A stretch of DNA of 64,000 bases, taken from contig CAWKNQ010000026.1 in NCBI GenBank assembly GCA_963850995.1, forward strand, positions 100,918-164,917, given 5' to 3'. Below the pieces are notes generated by a model. The model saw only the letters and a program-made list of their open reading frames with translations, did not search any database and was not told where the DNA came from. Below, in pieces: positions 56,972-64,000 of this stretch. A program made the translations under genes and the position numbers. Every line of letters begins with the position of its first letter. Positions within the stretch are counted from its first letter, which is position 1. This DNA is from Gaiellasilicea sp963850995. GTDB lineage: Bacteria; Actinomycetota; Thermoleophilia; Gaiellales; Gaiellaceae.

Positions 56972-58558
56972 ATGAGCACGGCACCACCTGCGGGCAGCTA
57001 CCACACCGACGAGGACGAGCAGACCCTGCACAAGCTCGGCTATGCGCAGGAGCTCTTCCGGGCGATGGGCGGGTTCCAGAACTTCGCATCTCGTTCACGA
57101 TCATCTCGATCCTGGCCGGGTGCCTGACGTCGTATTACATCGCGTTACGGTCAGGGCGGCCCGGTCGCGGTCAGCTGGGGCTGGCTGCTCGTCGGCGGCA
57201 TGAGCATCATCGTCTCGCTCGCGATGGCGGAGATCGCGTCCGCCTTCCCCACGGCCGGCGGGCTCTACTACTGGGCCTCGAAGCTCGGCAGCCCCGCCTG
57301 GGGCTGGTTCACGGGCTGGTTCAACCTGATCGGCAGATCGCGGTCACGGCCGCGATCGGCTACGGGCTGGCGAGTTCGGGACGGCGTCCTGAACTGCTGG
57401 TTCGAGTACCCGAACACCAAGGAGCTACATCTACGTCCTCTACTCTGTCTTCCTCGCGTTGGCGCTGGCCGTGAACTCGATCGCGGGTCAGGTTCACGGC
57501 GCCGGACTGAACACGATCTCCGCCTAGTGGCACATCGCGGGCGTCATCTTCATCGTGATCGTGCTGCTGGCCGTCCCGGACAACCACCAGTCACCTGGCT
57601 ACGTCTTCGGCGAGACGGTCAACGCCTCGGGCTTCTCGGGCGATGAACTTCGGTCCAGCCTGATCTTCTGGTACGTCTTCGCGACCGGCCTGCTGATGGC
57701 GCAGTACACGATCACGGGCTTCGACGCCTCCGCGCACATGGCGGAGGAGACGACTCAGGCCTCACGGATGGCCGCCGTGGGCATGTACATGTCCGTGGTC
57801 GTCTCCGTCATCTTCGGGTTCATCCTGCTGGTGGCGGTGACGCTGGCGATACCGACACCAGCGGTGGTCGAGAACCTCGGCTTCCCCGTCCCGTGGATCT
57901 GGGAGCTCGATGAGCAGAACTGGGCGGAGATACTGCTCTTCATCGGCGTCGTCGCGCAGTTCTTCTGCGTCACGGCGTCGCTCACCTCGGCGTCGCGGAT
58001 GCTCTTCGCGTTCTCGCGCGACGGCGCCGTCCCGGGCCACCGGCTGTGGCGGCAGGTCGGCAAGAACCGGGTGCCGCAGCTTGGCGTGCGCGGCGATCGC
58101 GGTCCTCGCGGCGGCAGTCATGATCCCGGCGATCTGGAACTACCTCGTCGGCTACCTCGTCGGCACGGGGATCGCGGTGATCGGCCTCTATGTCGCGTTC
58201 ATCCCGGTGTATCCTGCGCTTCCGATGGGCGACTAGTTCGAGCACGGAGCCTGGAGCCTCGGCAAGCACTACAAGTGGATCGACGCGATCGCGATCGTCT
58301 GGGTCGCGTTCATCTCGATCCTCTTCCTGCTGCCGCCCACAAGGCGGGCATTCCGGGGACGACGGGCTGGACGTGGGAGGCGGTCAACTACGCGCCGCTT
58401 CTCGTCGGCGGCGCGCTGCTGCTGTTCGGCGGCTGGTGGCCCTCTCCGCAACAAGTGGTTCAAAGGACGGGTCCGCATGGGCAGCGACGAGGAGCTCGAG
58501 CAGTTCGAGCAGCCGGCTCGAGGACTCCACCCGCATGCGCCCCGAGCCTGCGGCCTGA
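56972..58558 (+). pseudogene. APC-family amino acid/polyamine permease, multiply disrupted
   Basis: Pieces of one permease can be read across three frames: MSTAPPAGSYHTDEDEQTLH, SFTIISILAGCLTSYYIAL, SLAMAEIASAFPTAGGLYYW, ITGFDASAHMAEETTQASR, RMLFAFSRDGAVPGHR, YLVGYLVGTGIAVIGLY and a hydrophilic tail ending at 58558. In all about 530 codons, the normal length of an APC permease with 12 helices. At least six frame changes occur, and two in-frame TAG codons interrupt it: at 57525, where homologues have Trp before WHIAGV, and at 58234 after PMGD. The number of hits exceeds that in any neighbour, so true decay is possible, but local poor sequence cannot be excluded. By context it would have imported polyamines or amino acids for the Puu enzymes. 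Confidence 0.75.
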
Positions 58559-58649
58559 AAGCACAAGGCGGGGATCTGCGGAAGGGGATCCGCCGGGCCA
58601 ACGCCCTAAAGGGTCCGCTTCGCGGCGCAAGAGCGTTCCACTTCCCATG

Positions 58650-59411
58650 TCAGCCGACCCAGGCGCCGCCGTTCTGGTCGATTGCCTGGCCGGTGACGCC
58701 GCGCGCGTCGTCCGAGAGCAGCCAGGCGACTGTGCCTGCGATCTCCTCAGGCTGACCCATCCGCCCGAGTGGGACGTCGCGCATCGCCTCGCGAAGGGCG
58801 TCGTCGCGCGTGCCGCCGATCGCCTCGGCGAGCGCGTCCAGCCCCTGCGTCGTCATGTCGGTGTCCACCCACCCCGGGCAGATCGCGTTCACCTGGACGT
58901 TCTCCCCCGCCAGCTCCGCCGAGAACGAGCGCACGAGGCCGAGCAGCCCCGCCTTCGACGCCGAGTAGCCCGTGTATCCGGGCACGGCGATCCGAGCCAG
59001 GATCGAGGAGATGACGACGACGTGGCGGGTGTCCGGACCGGCCGCCAGGTTCCGGACCGCGGCGCGGACGCAGTAGTAGGTGCCGGCGAGGTTCGTGGCG
59101 ACGAGGTCGTCGAAGCGGTCGCCGGGCCCGTCCTCGTTCGGCCCCCCGAGACCGCTGTTCGCAACGAGGGCGTGGATCGGGCCGCGCTCGGCCGCCGCCG
59201 CAGCGAACGCCGCGTCGACTGCGCCGCGGTCGCGGATGTCGCACTCCGTCGCGCCGGCGCCGAGCGCGGCCGCGACCTCGTGGAGCGCCTCGACGTGGAG
59301 GCCAAGCAAGCTGAGCGCGGCGCCCTCGTCGGCGAGCCGCTCCGCGATCGCCTTCCCGATCCCCTTGCCTGCGCCGGTGACGACGACGTGCTTACCGAGG
59401 AGTCTCTGCAT
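58650..59411 (-). CDS. Short-chain dehydrogenase/reductase
   Basis: A 253-residue SDR starting at ATG 59411 (MQRLLGKHVVVTGAG). Motifs: VVVTGAGKGIGKAI, LVANSGLGGPNED (a changed NNAG), ISSILARIAVPGYTGYSASK with the catalytic Ser, Tyr and Lys, and the C-terminal VTGQAIDQNGGAWVG. Upstream in-frame codons reach 59546 but lack conservation. A GTCGC-N5-GCGAC dyad lies 18 bases before the start. Substrate unknown; the closeness to the polyamine genes is not proof of a link. Confidence 0.87.
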   Translation of the reverse strand: MQRLLGKHVVVTGAGKGIGKAIAERLADEGAALSLLGLHVEALHEVAAALGAGATECDIRDRGAVDAAFAAAAAERGPIHALVANSGLGGPNEDGPGDRFDDLVATNLAGTYYCVRAAVRNLAAGPDTRHVVVISSILARIAVPGYTGYSASKAGLLGLVRSFSAELAGENVQVNAICPGWVDTDMTTQGLDALAEAIGGTRDDALREAMRDVPLGRMGQPEEIAGTVAWLLSDDARGVTGQAIDQNGGAWVG

Positions 59412-59428
59412 CGGTCCCCTTCCGGAAT

Positions 59429-59443
59429 GTCGCTCTTTGCGAC
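59429..59443. promoter_or_regulatory. Operator-like dyad, copy 1
   Basis: GTCGC-TCTTT-GCGAC, a perfect 5+5 dyad (6+6 with the outer T and A), 18 bases upstream of the SDR start. A second copy is at 59596, near the -35 of the facing promoter. Confidence 0.5.
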
Positions 59444-59595
59444 AAGTTCGTGTTTGCGGCTCAGCGGGTCGGAGCATAGATTCCTCATTCGCCCGGGCCT
59501 TCCCCTCTCGTCTCCCCACGGCCCGCGAAAACCCTCTCCAAGACACCTAGAGCGTTCGAGACGATCGGCAAAATAGGCCGCTGCACAAAGAAAAA

Positions 59596-59610
59596 GTCGC
59601 AATTTGCGAG
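59596..59610. promoter_or_regulatory. Operator-like dyad, copy 2
   Basis: GTCGC-AATTT-GCGAG, matching copy 1 in both half-sites except the last base, 20 bases upstream of the TTGACG box at 59630. The two copies flank the divergent control region of the SDR gene and the putative RNA, as expected for one shared regulator. Confidence 0.45.
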
Positions 59611-59629
59611 AAGCGGCGTGCTCGAGCTC

Positions 59630-59658
59630 TTGACGCCCGCCCGCCCCGGCCGTAGCTT
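59630..59658 (+). promoter_or_regulatory. Strong sigma-70-type promoter
   Basis: TTGACG (59630-59635), exactly 17 bases, then TAGCTT (59653-59658). This is the best promoter match in the window. Transcription would start at about 59665, where no gene begins for 270 bases. Confidence 0.6.
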
Positions 59659-59664
59659 CCCCCT

Positions 59665-59817
59665 TGCAGCGAGCACGGAGCGGGATTAGGTCGAGGCTCC
59701 ACCGGAGGACGGGTAGGCGGAAGCCGAATCGTCAGTCGGAGGAGCGGACGAAACCGCAACCGGCTCGCTGAATTTATTGGCGCAAGAAGGCCGGGCCGCG
59801 GAAGCGGCCCGGCCTTC
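59665..59817 (+). ncRNA. Putative structured small RNA or leader
   Basis: A unit of about 150 bases between a good promoter and a strong terminator, with no open frame of note. The 8-bp stem CAGCGAGC (59667-59674) with GCTCGCTG (59763-59770) encloses smaller stems: GGAGC (59677) with GCTCC, a GGC-GGAA-GCC hairpin near 59717, GACG with CGTC around it, and GCGG-ACGAAA-CCGC near 59744. The architecture is of a closed multibranch RNA followed by an intrinsic terminator. It matches no riboswitch consensus that I can recall. It may act as a leader that controls the MFS gene at 59939, or as an independent small RNA. Confidence 0.5.
59786..59817 (+). terminator. Perfect 14-bp hairpin
   Basis: GAAGGCCGGGCCGC (59786-59799), GGAA tetraloop, GCGGCCCGGCCTTC (59804-59817). 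A strong intrinsic-type stem, without a clear U-run, ending the putative RNA unit. Confidence 0.75.
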
Positions 59818-59938
59818 GCGCAAGATCCCTGAAGGCGTCGTCTGTCGCCGCCGCAAGAACGGCGAATGACGAGCCGGGTGCGGCCGCGGCCTCGATGGTC
59901 TGATCGCCTAGTGACGGGGCCGTGGGTACGTTCTCACG

Positions 59939-61093
59939 ATGCGCCGGTTGGTCGTCTTCGTCTCGACGGTGGTGTTCATCGACGCGATGCTGTTCGGGGC
60001 GCTCGCGCCCCTCGTGCCCGGCTACGCCGAGGAGTTCGGGCTCTCGAAGGCCGGCGCCGGACTGCTCGTGGGCGCGTTCGGCGCCGGCGCGTTGCTGGGC
60101 GGAATCCCAGGCGGGCTTGCAGCCGCCCGCTTCGGGCCGAAGCTCGCGGTCGTCTCCGGGCTCGCGCTGCTCGCCTTCGCGAGCTTCGCCTTCGCCGCCG
60201 CCGACGGTCCCTGGACGCTCGGCCTGGCGCGCTTCGTCCAGGGTGCCTCGAGCACGGTCACGTGGGCGGGCGCGCTCGCGTGGCTGACCGTGGCCACGCC
60301 CCGCGAGCGCCGTGGTGAGTTGATCGGGACGGCGTTCGGCGCCGCCGTCTTCGGCGCCATCCTCGGGCCGATGTTCGGCGCCGTTGCGGACGCGGTCAGC
60401 GTCCGTGCGTCCTTCGCGACCGTTGGCGTGGGCGCCGTCGCGCTCGCGCTGTGGGCAGCCTCGAGGCCGGCGCTGCGGCCGGAGGAGCAGGCGCCGGGCG
60501 CCGTTGGACGCGCATTCTCCGACCGCGGCTTCGTCGGCGGGCTCTGGCTGAACACCCTCCCCGCGCTTCTCTTCGGGATGCTCGTCGTGCTCGTCCCGCT
60601 CCGGCTCGACGACGGCGGCTTCGCCCCGTTCGCGATCGGCACGGTGTTCCTCGCCGCGGGGCTGGTCGAGGTGGCGGTCAACCCCGTACTCGGCCGCTTC
60701 TCCGACCGGCGCGGCCGCCTCCTCCCCATCCGGCTCGCGCTGGCCGCATCCGTTGTCGTCGCCGTCGCGTTCGCGGCCGCGCGCGACCCCTACGTCGTCT
60801 CGTTGCTGGCGGTGTTCGCTGCGATCGCGTTCGGCGCCTTCTACACGCCCGGGATGGCCCTCGTCTCCGACCGCAGCGAGGCCGCCGGGCTGTCGCAGGC
60901 GATCGGCTTCGGGATCATGAACACGGCGTGGGCGCTCGGGAACATGAGCGGGCCGGCGATCGCCGGCTCGCTCGCCGAGGCGGCCGGAGACGCCTTGCCC
61001 TACCTGCTCGGCGGAGCGCTGTGCGCGCTCACGCTCGCCGCGACGGGGAAGCGCTGGAGGATCCAGGCGGCGTCGAGCGGCGCCTTCGAGTAG
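59939..61093 (+). CDS. Major facilitator superfamily transporter
   Basis: A 384-residue protein with 12 predicted helices in two halves. The loop 2-3 motif is in GGLAAARFGPKLAVV; the second-half equivalent is LGRFSDRRGRLLPIRLA. TWAGALAWLTVATPRERRGE in part is the motif after helix 4. The family is that of drug/sugar efflux-type MFS; substrate unknown. ATG 59939 follows the putative RNA unit by about 120 bases. The 3' end overlaps the convergent gene at 61000 by 94 bases. Confidence 0.88.
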   Translation: MRRLVVFVSTVVFIDAMLFGALAPLVPGYAEEFGLSKAGAGLLVGAFGAGALLGGIPGGLAAARFGPKLAVVSGLALLAFASFAFAAADGPWTLGLARFVQGASSTVTWAGALAWLTVATPRERRGELIGTAFGAAVFGAILGPMFGAVADAVSVRASFATVGVGAVALALWAASRPALRPEEQAPGAVGRAFSDRGFVGGLWLNTLPALLFGMLVVLVPLRLDDGGFAPFAIGTVFLAAGLVEVAVNPVLGRFSDRRGRLLPIRLALAASVVVAVAFAAARDPYVVSLLAVFAAIAFGAFYTPGMALVSDRSEAAGLSQAIGFGIMNTAWALGNMSGPAIAGSLAEAAGDALPYLLGGALCALTLAATGKRWRIQAASSGAFE

Positions 61094-61521
61094 CGCTCGC
61101 CGTTGACGAGCGCGTAGTCGCCCGTACGCGGGTCCATCGGCAGCCGCGCCTCCACGGGGTACCAGCGGTTGTGCCGCTCGATCAGGTCGTTGACGTCGCC
61201 GAAGTCCCAGCTCTCGGCGAGCGCCCGCCATGCGGACGAGCCCTGCTGCGCGTCGTACGCCTCGGCGAGCGCCTGCTCGTGCGCCGCCGTCAGCGCGGCG
61301 ATCTCCCGCAGCCTCTGCATGTACGGCCGTGGGCCGCCGAGCGAGGCGAGGTAGCTGGTCGCGTCCGGCCGGAAGTTGCGCAGCCGAAACGGCAGCGCCC
61401 GGCCGGTGAGCGGGCTGTCGCGCACGTCCTCCGCGAGGCCCTGCAGGTTCCGCCGGTCGCGGGGTGTCTCGGGCAGGACGACCCCCTGGCGCATGATCCG
61501 CTCGCGCTCGCGCCGCTTCAC
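61000..61521 (-). CDS. Conserved soluble protein of unknown function
   Basis: A 173-residue basic protein (start ATG 61521, MKRRERERIMRQGVVLP). Central helical segments YMQRLREIAALTAAHEQALAE and WRALAESWDFGDVNDLIERHNRWY are protein-like and include a Trp/His-rich WDFGDVNDLIERHNRWYP. The last third overlaps the MFS gene on the other strand; both frames look coded, so the long overlap is real or one 3' end is extended by a missed base. No family recognised. Confidence 0.6.
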   Translation of the reverse strand: MKRRERERIMRQGVVLPETPRDRRNLQGLAEDVRDSPLTGRALPFRLRNFRPDATSYLASLGGPRPYMQRLREIAALTAAHEQALAEAYDAQQGSSAWRALAESWDFGDVNDLIERHNRWYPVEARLPMDPRTGDYALVNGERYSKAPLDAAWILQRFPVAASVSAHSAPPSR

Positions 61522-61541
61522 ACGGCCAGCGTAGCGAGGCG

Positions 61542-61742
61542 TCAGCGGCCGAACAGGCGGTTGAGGAAGGACCGGCGGGGCTCGGGATCCGGCTCGGGAT
61601 CAGGCTCGCGCGCGGGCTCCGGATCCGGCTCCGTCAGGAGCGCGCGGACGTTCTCCTCCGACCGCTGCCGGGCCTGTTCGGCCCGCTCGCGGTCGCCCCG
61701 GACCGCTGCGCGCATGTCCTCGATCTGGCTCTCGTCGTGCAC
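61542..61742 (-). CDS. Small Glu/Pro/Asp-rich protein with basic amphipathic tail
   Basis: A 66-residue protein from GTG 61742 (ATG 61715 is an alternative). Helical, charged N-terminal half (AVRGDRERAEQARQRSEENV), then a repeat of EPDPEP units, then the terminal RRSFLNRLFGR that may form a short amphipathic anchor. The composition resembles the Pro/Glu-rich peptide at 14982. The gene follows the sugar dehydrogenase by about 90 bases on the same strand. Confidence 0.5.
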   Translation of the reverse strand: MHDESQIEDMRAAVRGDRERAEQARQRSEENVRALLTEPDPEPAREPDPEPDPEPRRSFLNRLFGR

Positions 61743-61834
61743 GCGGGCAGGTTCGCTCCGACCACGCCCGTTCCTGCTTCGAATGGCCTGCGCCCGCCCG
61801 GCCGAGGTGGGCCGAGCGGGCGCGATCACGGACG

Positions 61835-63321
61835 CTACGGGCGGAAGATCTCGTAGATGACGCCGTTCGACAGCGAGACGAGGTAGAGGTTGCCGTTCGG
61901 TCCTGTCTGGATGTCGGTCACGACGCCGAAGTTGCGGCCGAAGAGCAGGCTCTCGCTCTCGGTGATGTCCCACTTGTTCGATGTTGTCGGCGACGCGATC
62001 CTCGAGCCGCGGATCGTCGACGCCGATCTTCCGGCGGTTGCCGGTCAGGTTGAAGTGGAAGAGGTGCCCGCCCTCCAGGAAGGCGCGCGCACCGCCCACG
62101 AACAGGTCGTTGCGGTACTGCGGCCCGAGCGCGCGGCTCGAGAGGAAGCCGATCCCAGCCGGTGCGACCTCGAACTTCCAGCTCATCTCCGGAGCGCTGT
62201 AGTGAGCGCCCGGCAGCATGAAGAGCCGCGAGAGCCCTTCGGCGGGTGTGTCCGCGATGTTCGTAGGCGACCAGCGGATCTGCTGGAGGCCGAAGTAGCC
62301 GCCGGCGGCGAACGGCTGGGGCGCGGTCGGGTCGGTTTCGATCGCCTTGAACTGCGCGATCCGCTCGGGCGGGCCCATGATCTGGATCCAGCCGGAGTTG
62401 AAGCCGGGCTCGGCGATGTTCAGCTCGCTGAAGCTGTCGTCGCCGTTCTCCTGCTCCCAGAGCGTCCCGGAAACGGGGTCGAACGCCATCCCGAAGCTGT
62501 TGCGAAGCCCGTAGGCGAAGATCTTCTGGATGTTCGCGCCGACCTGGCCGGGCATCGTCGCTCCGGCCGCGAAGAACGGGTTGTCGGTCGGCGTCGTGCC
62601 GTCGTCGTTCAGGCGCAGGATGACGCCGGTCAGGTGGGCGTCGTCCGGCTCGGGTCCGCCGAACTGGTCGTCGTCGATCCCCGGCCCGAACGGGCCGTTG
62701 ACGAGGTTCTGCAGCAGCCCGCGCCGGCCGTTATCGCCGATGACGATGTAGAGCTTGCCGTCGGGACCGAAGCGGATGACGCCGCCGTTGTGGTTGCCGC
62801 GCAGCGGCTGGCCGGCGTCGGCCTGGAAGGCGCGCAGCCGGATCAGGTTGCGGTCGAACGTCAGCGTCGAGCCGTTCCAGCGGAAGCGGTCGACGCGGTT
62901 GCCGAGCAGCGGCACGTCGGCCAGGACAGCGGAGTCGGTCGCCGGTCGTGCTCTCCGTCCAGTAGAGATAGACGAAGCCGTTGACCGCGAACTGCGGGTG
63001 CAGCGCGATCCCGAGCAGGCCGCGCTCGGACGCGGAGTTGACGGCGAGGTCGAGGACGGTTCCGGCGAGCGCGCCGCCGGTGACGCGCTGGACCTTGCCG
63101 GTGTCCTTCTCGAGCACGAGCATGTCCGAGGCGCCGATGAAGGCGATCCCGATCGGGAGCGACAGGTGCGGTGAGGCTTCGCGCACCGCGAGGTTGGGAT
63201 CGACGAGCGTCGGAAGCGGAGCCTGCGCCTGGCCCTGCGAGGCGGCAAGCGCCGCGAGGATGGCGGCGCCGAGCATGGCGGCCGCCAGAGCGTGTCGGAT
63301 GTGAGACGTCACGAATTGCAC
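61835..63321 (-). CDS. Secreted PQQ-dependent sugar dehydrogenase-like protein (GSDH family), two frameshifts
   Basis: ATG 63321 starts a signal peptide (AAAMLGAAILAALAAS) and a six-bladed beta-propeller typical of soluble glucose/sorbosone dehydrogenases: SLPIGIAFIGASDMLVLEKD in part, GLLGIALHPQFAVNGFVYLY, GNHNGGVIRFGPDGKLYIV, YGLRNSFGMAFDPVSGTLW, ENGDDSFSELNI. The frame changes near 62940 (after ESTTGDRL) and again near 61980 (after ADNI), where the restored end reads GVVTDIQTGPNGNLYLVSLS and stops at 61835. Repaired length is about 495 residues. Both breaks look like single-base errors. Members oxidise aldoses outside the membrane using PQQ and Ca. Confidence 0.82.
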
Positions 63322-63406
63322 CTCCGGTATCGACGGGCGTGGTCGGAGACAGAGGGGCCATCCGGTGGTACGAGTCGTTGGCGCGAGCGGTTTTTTCGAA
63401 CCGTCC

Positions 63407-63418
63407 GGGGGGGGGGGG
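63407..63418 (+). repeat. Homopolymer of 12 G
   Basis: Twelve consecutive G between the sugar dehydrogenase start region and the stop of the MEDS gene, preceded by a CGGTT-TTTTCG-AACCG hairpin (about 63388-63403). It is non-coding. Such tracts slip during replication and sequencing. The rest of 63322-63426 shows no other feature. Confidence 0.7.
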
Positions 63419-63426
63419 TCGAGGCG

Positions 63427-64000
63427 TCAGGCGGAGTAGCGCTCGCGCAGGTAGTGCGTGCGGGCGGACTCGAGGACCCGCTCCGCGACCATGGGCATGT
63501 TCGCGCTGACCCACATCAGGGCGAGCTGCGCGGCGGGCACGCGCCGCTGCCGGATCTGGTCACCGACCATCGCGTAGAGCTGTCCCGCCCGATCGCCGAG
63601 CTCCTCGTCGATCGCGGCGTCGACGGCCCGCTGCATGCGCTCGAGATCTGCGGCCGGTCGGACGTGCGAGTGCGTCCTGCAGATGCCCGGCAGCACGCCC
63701 ACCTGCGTCTCGCGGTCGAAGACGTCGAGCTGGTAGCCGCAGAGCAGCAACATGCTCCGCTTCTCGGCCAGCTCGTTCCAGAGCTCCTCGAGCATGCGGG
63801 CTTCCTCGACTGCTCCCAGCCGGGTGAGGAGGTCGACCATCTCGCCGAAGATGCGGAGCCTCCGGCCGGGGAAGCGCTCGTCGAGCCCGTCGAGGAGCGT
63901 CACGATCGCCCGCTCGAAGCCGCCGATCGTGGGACGACCGTCCTCCAGCAGGTCCGCCAGCGTCGCGTTGGCGTTCGCGTGTAGGAGCGGCCCGCTCCCC
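63427..64000 (-). CDS. MEDS-domain sensory protein, C-terminal part (5' end outside window)
   Basis: The frame is open from the right edge of the window to the stop at 63427, about 191 codons. The visible part has HANATLADLLEDG-like sequence near the edge (residues read PLLHANANATLADLL), FEMVDLLTRLG-like helices (RIFGEMVDLLTRLGAVEEAR), LCGYQLDVFDRE and GICRTHSHVRPAAD. These are the conserved blocks of the MEDS (methanogen/methylotroph DcmR sensory) domain, often fused to histidine kinases or anti-anti-sigma-like modules. The remaining C-terminal helical segment (ERMQRAVDAAIDEELG...) carries no known output motif. GTG 63903 is internal and unlikely to be the start. Confidence 0.72.
   Translation of the reverse strand, partial: GSGPLLHANANATLADLLEDGRPTIGGFERAIVTLLDGLDERFPGRRLRIFGEMVDLLTRLGAVEEARMLEELWNELAEKRSMLLLCGYQLDVFDRETQVGVLPGICRTHSHVRPAADLERMQRAVDAAIDEELGDRAGQLYAMVGDQIRQRRVPAAQLALMWVSANMPMVAERVLESARTHYLRERYSA

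Noticed and set aside
57525..57527. TAG read through as Trp or another residue (recoding)
   Set aside because: Other genes in the window end with TAG normally and the same permease has many frame changes, so disruption is the simpler reading.
59665..59817. Cobalamin, ydaO, guanidine or ZTP riboswitch
   Set aside because: The conserved cores of these classes as I remember them are not present, although part of the composition is suggestive.
10000..64000. CRISPR arrays
   Set aside because: No set of short, evenly spaced repeats with unique spacers was seen; the repeats found are dyads or pairs.

Overview
The window is about 70% GC, uses GTG and TTG starts freely, and has tightly packed genes with many 4-base GTGA/ATGA overlaps. 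A tandem WYL (PafBC-type) regulator, a bifunctional Rel, RecJ, an actinobacterial HelD-type helicase, the PdxS/PdxT route to PLP and several short conserved proteins point to a deep-branching Actinomycetota, most likely class Thermoleophilia. That placement is inference from gene content only. The sequence looks like a draft or metagenome assembly, because several otherwise intact genes are broken by single-base shifts.

Layout. 0-3.7 kb: a zinc-ribbon protein, a zinc-ribbon/SPOR-like membrane protein, a short conserved gene with its own promoter, and a double-WYL regulator. 3.7-8.3 kb: a GAF histidine kinase and queG on the minus strand, then an MDR oxidoreductase and an F420/flavin-type oxidoreductase on the plus strand. 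8.3-12.5 kb: a minus-strand operon encoding a metallophosphoesterase, cyclic 2,3-diphosphoglycerate synthetase, 2-phosphoglycerate kinase, a divergent GlpX-type phosphatase and a DUF59 protein. Together these form a bacterial version of the cDPG pathway known from methanogens. 12.6-15 kb: a small nuclease-like protein, hpt, and an M23 peptidase. 15-18.3 kb: a cytochrome c maturation operon (ccmE with a CxxxY motif, ccmF, a ccmI-like gene, and a 54-residue Pro/Glu-rich protein). 18.4-25 kb: a ferritin-like protein, a TIM-barrel protein, a cyclase-ATPase-TPR regulator, phosphomannomutase, a thioesterase and a GAF-like protein.

25-31.5 kb is a cell-envelope response locus: response regulator, histidine kinase, MacB/FtsX-type ABC permease and ATPase, a secreted helical protein, and an HtrA protease. 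The same 11-bp-period direct repeat (TCTTAG-N5-TCTTAG) lies in front of three of its transcription units and is the likely binding site of the response regulator. 31.5-43 kb carries housekeeping genes (rel, recJ, helD, a lytic transglycosylase, ruvCAB). 43-47 kb carries yebC, pdxT, a membrane protein and pdxS.

48-52.1 kb is an accessory stretch with weaker codon bias. It is bounded by a 20/22-bp duplication of the 3' end of a CAU-anticodon tRNA, so it looks like the remnant of an integrated element. 52.7-58.6 kb is a polyamine/gamma-glutamyl catabolic cluster (PuuA-, PuuD- and PuuC-like proteins plus an SDR) beside a heavily disrupted amino-acid permease. 58.6-64 kb holds another SDR, a promoter-hairpin-terminator unit that looks like an unannotated structured RNA, an MFS transporter, small proteins, a frameshifted PQQ-type sugar dehydrogenase, and a partial MEDS-domain protein.

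Beyond the genes, the most notable features are the cDPG operon, the two-component direct-repeat regulon, a family of about 170-bp dyad elements that begin at stop codons, the putative RNA at 59.66-59.82 kb, and a perfect 27-base palindrome inside the phosphomannomutase gene.
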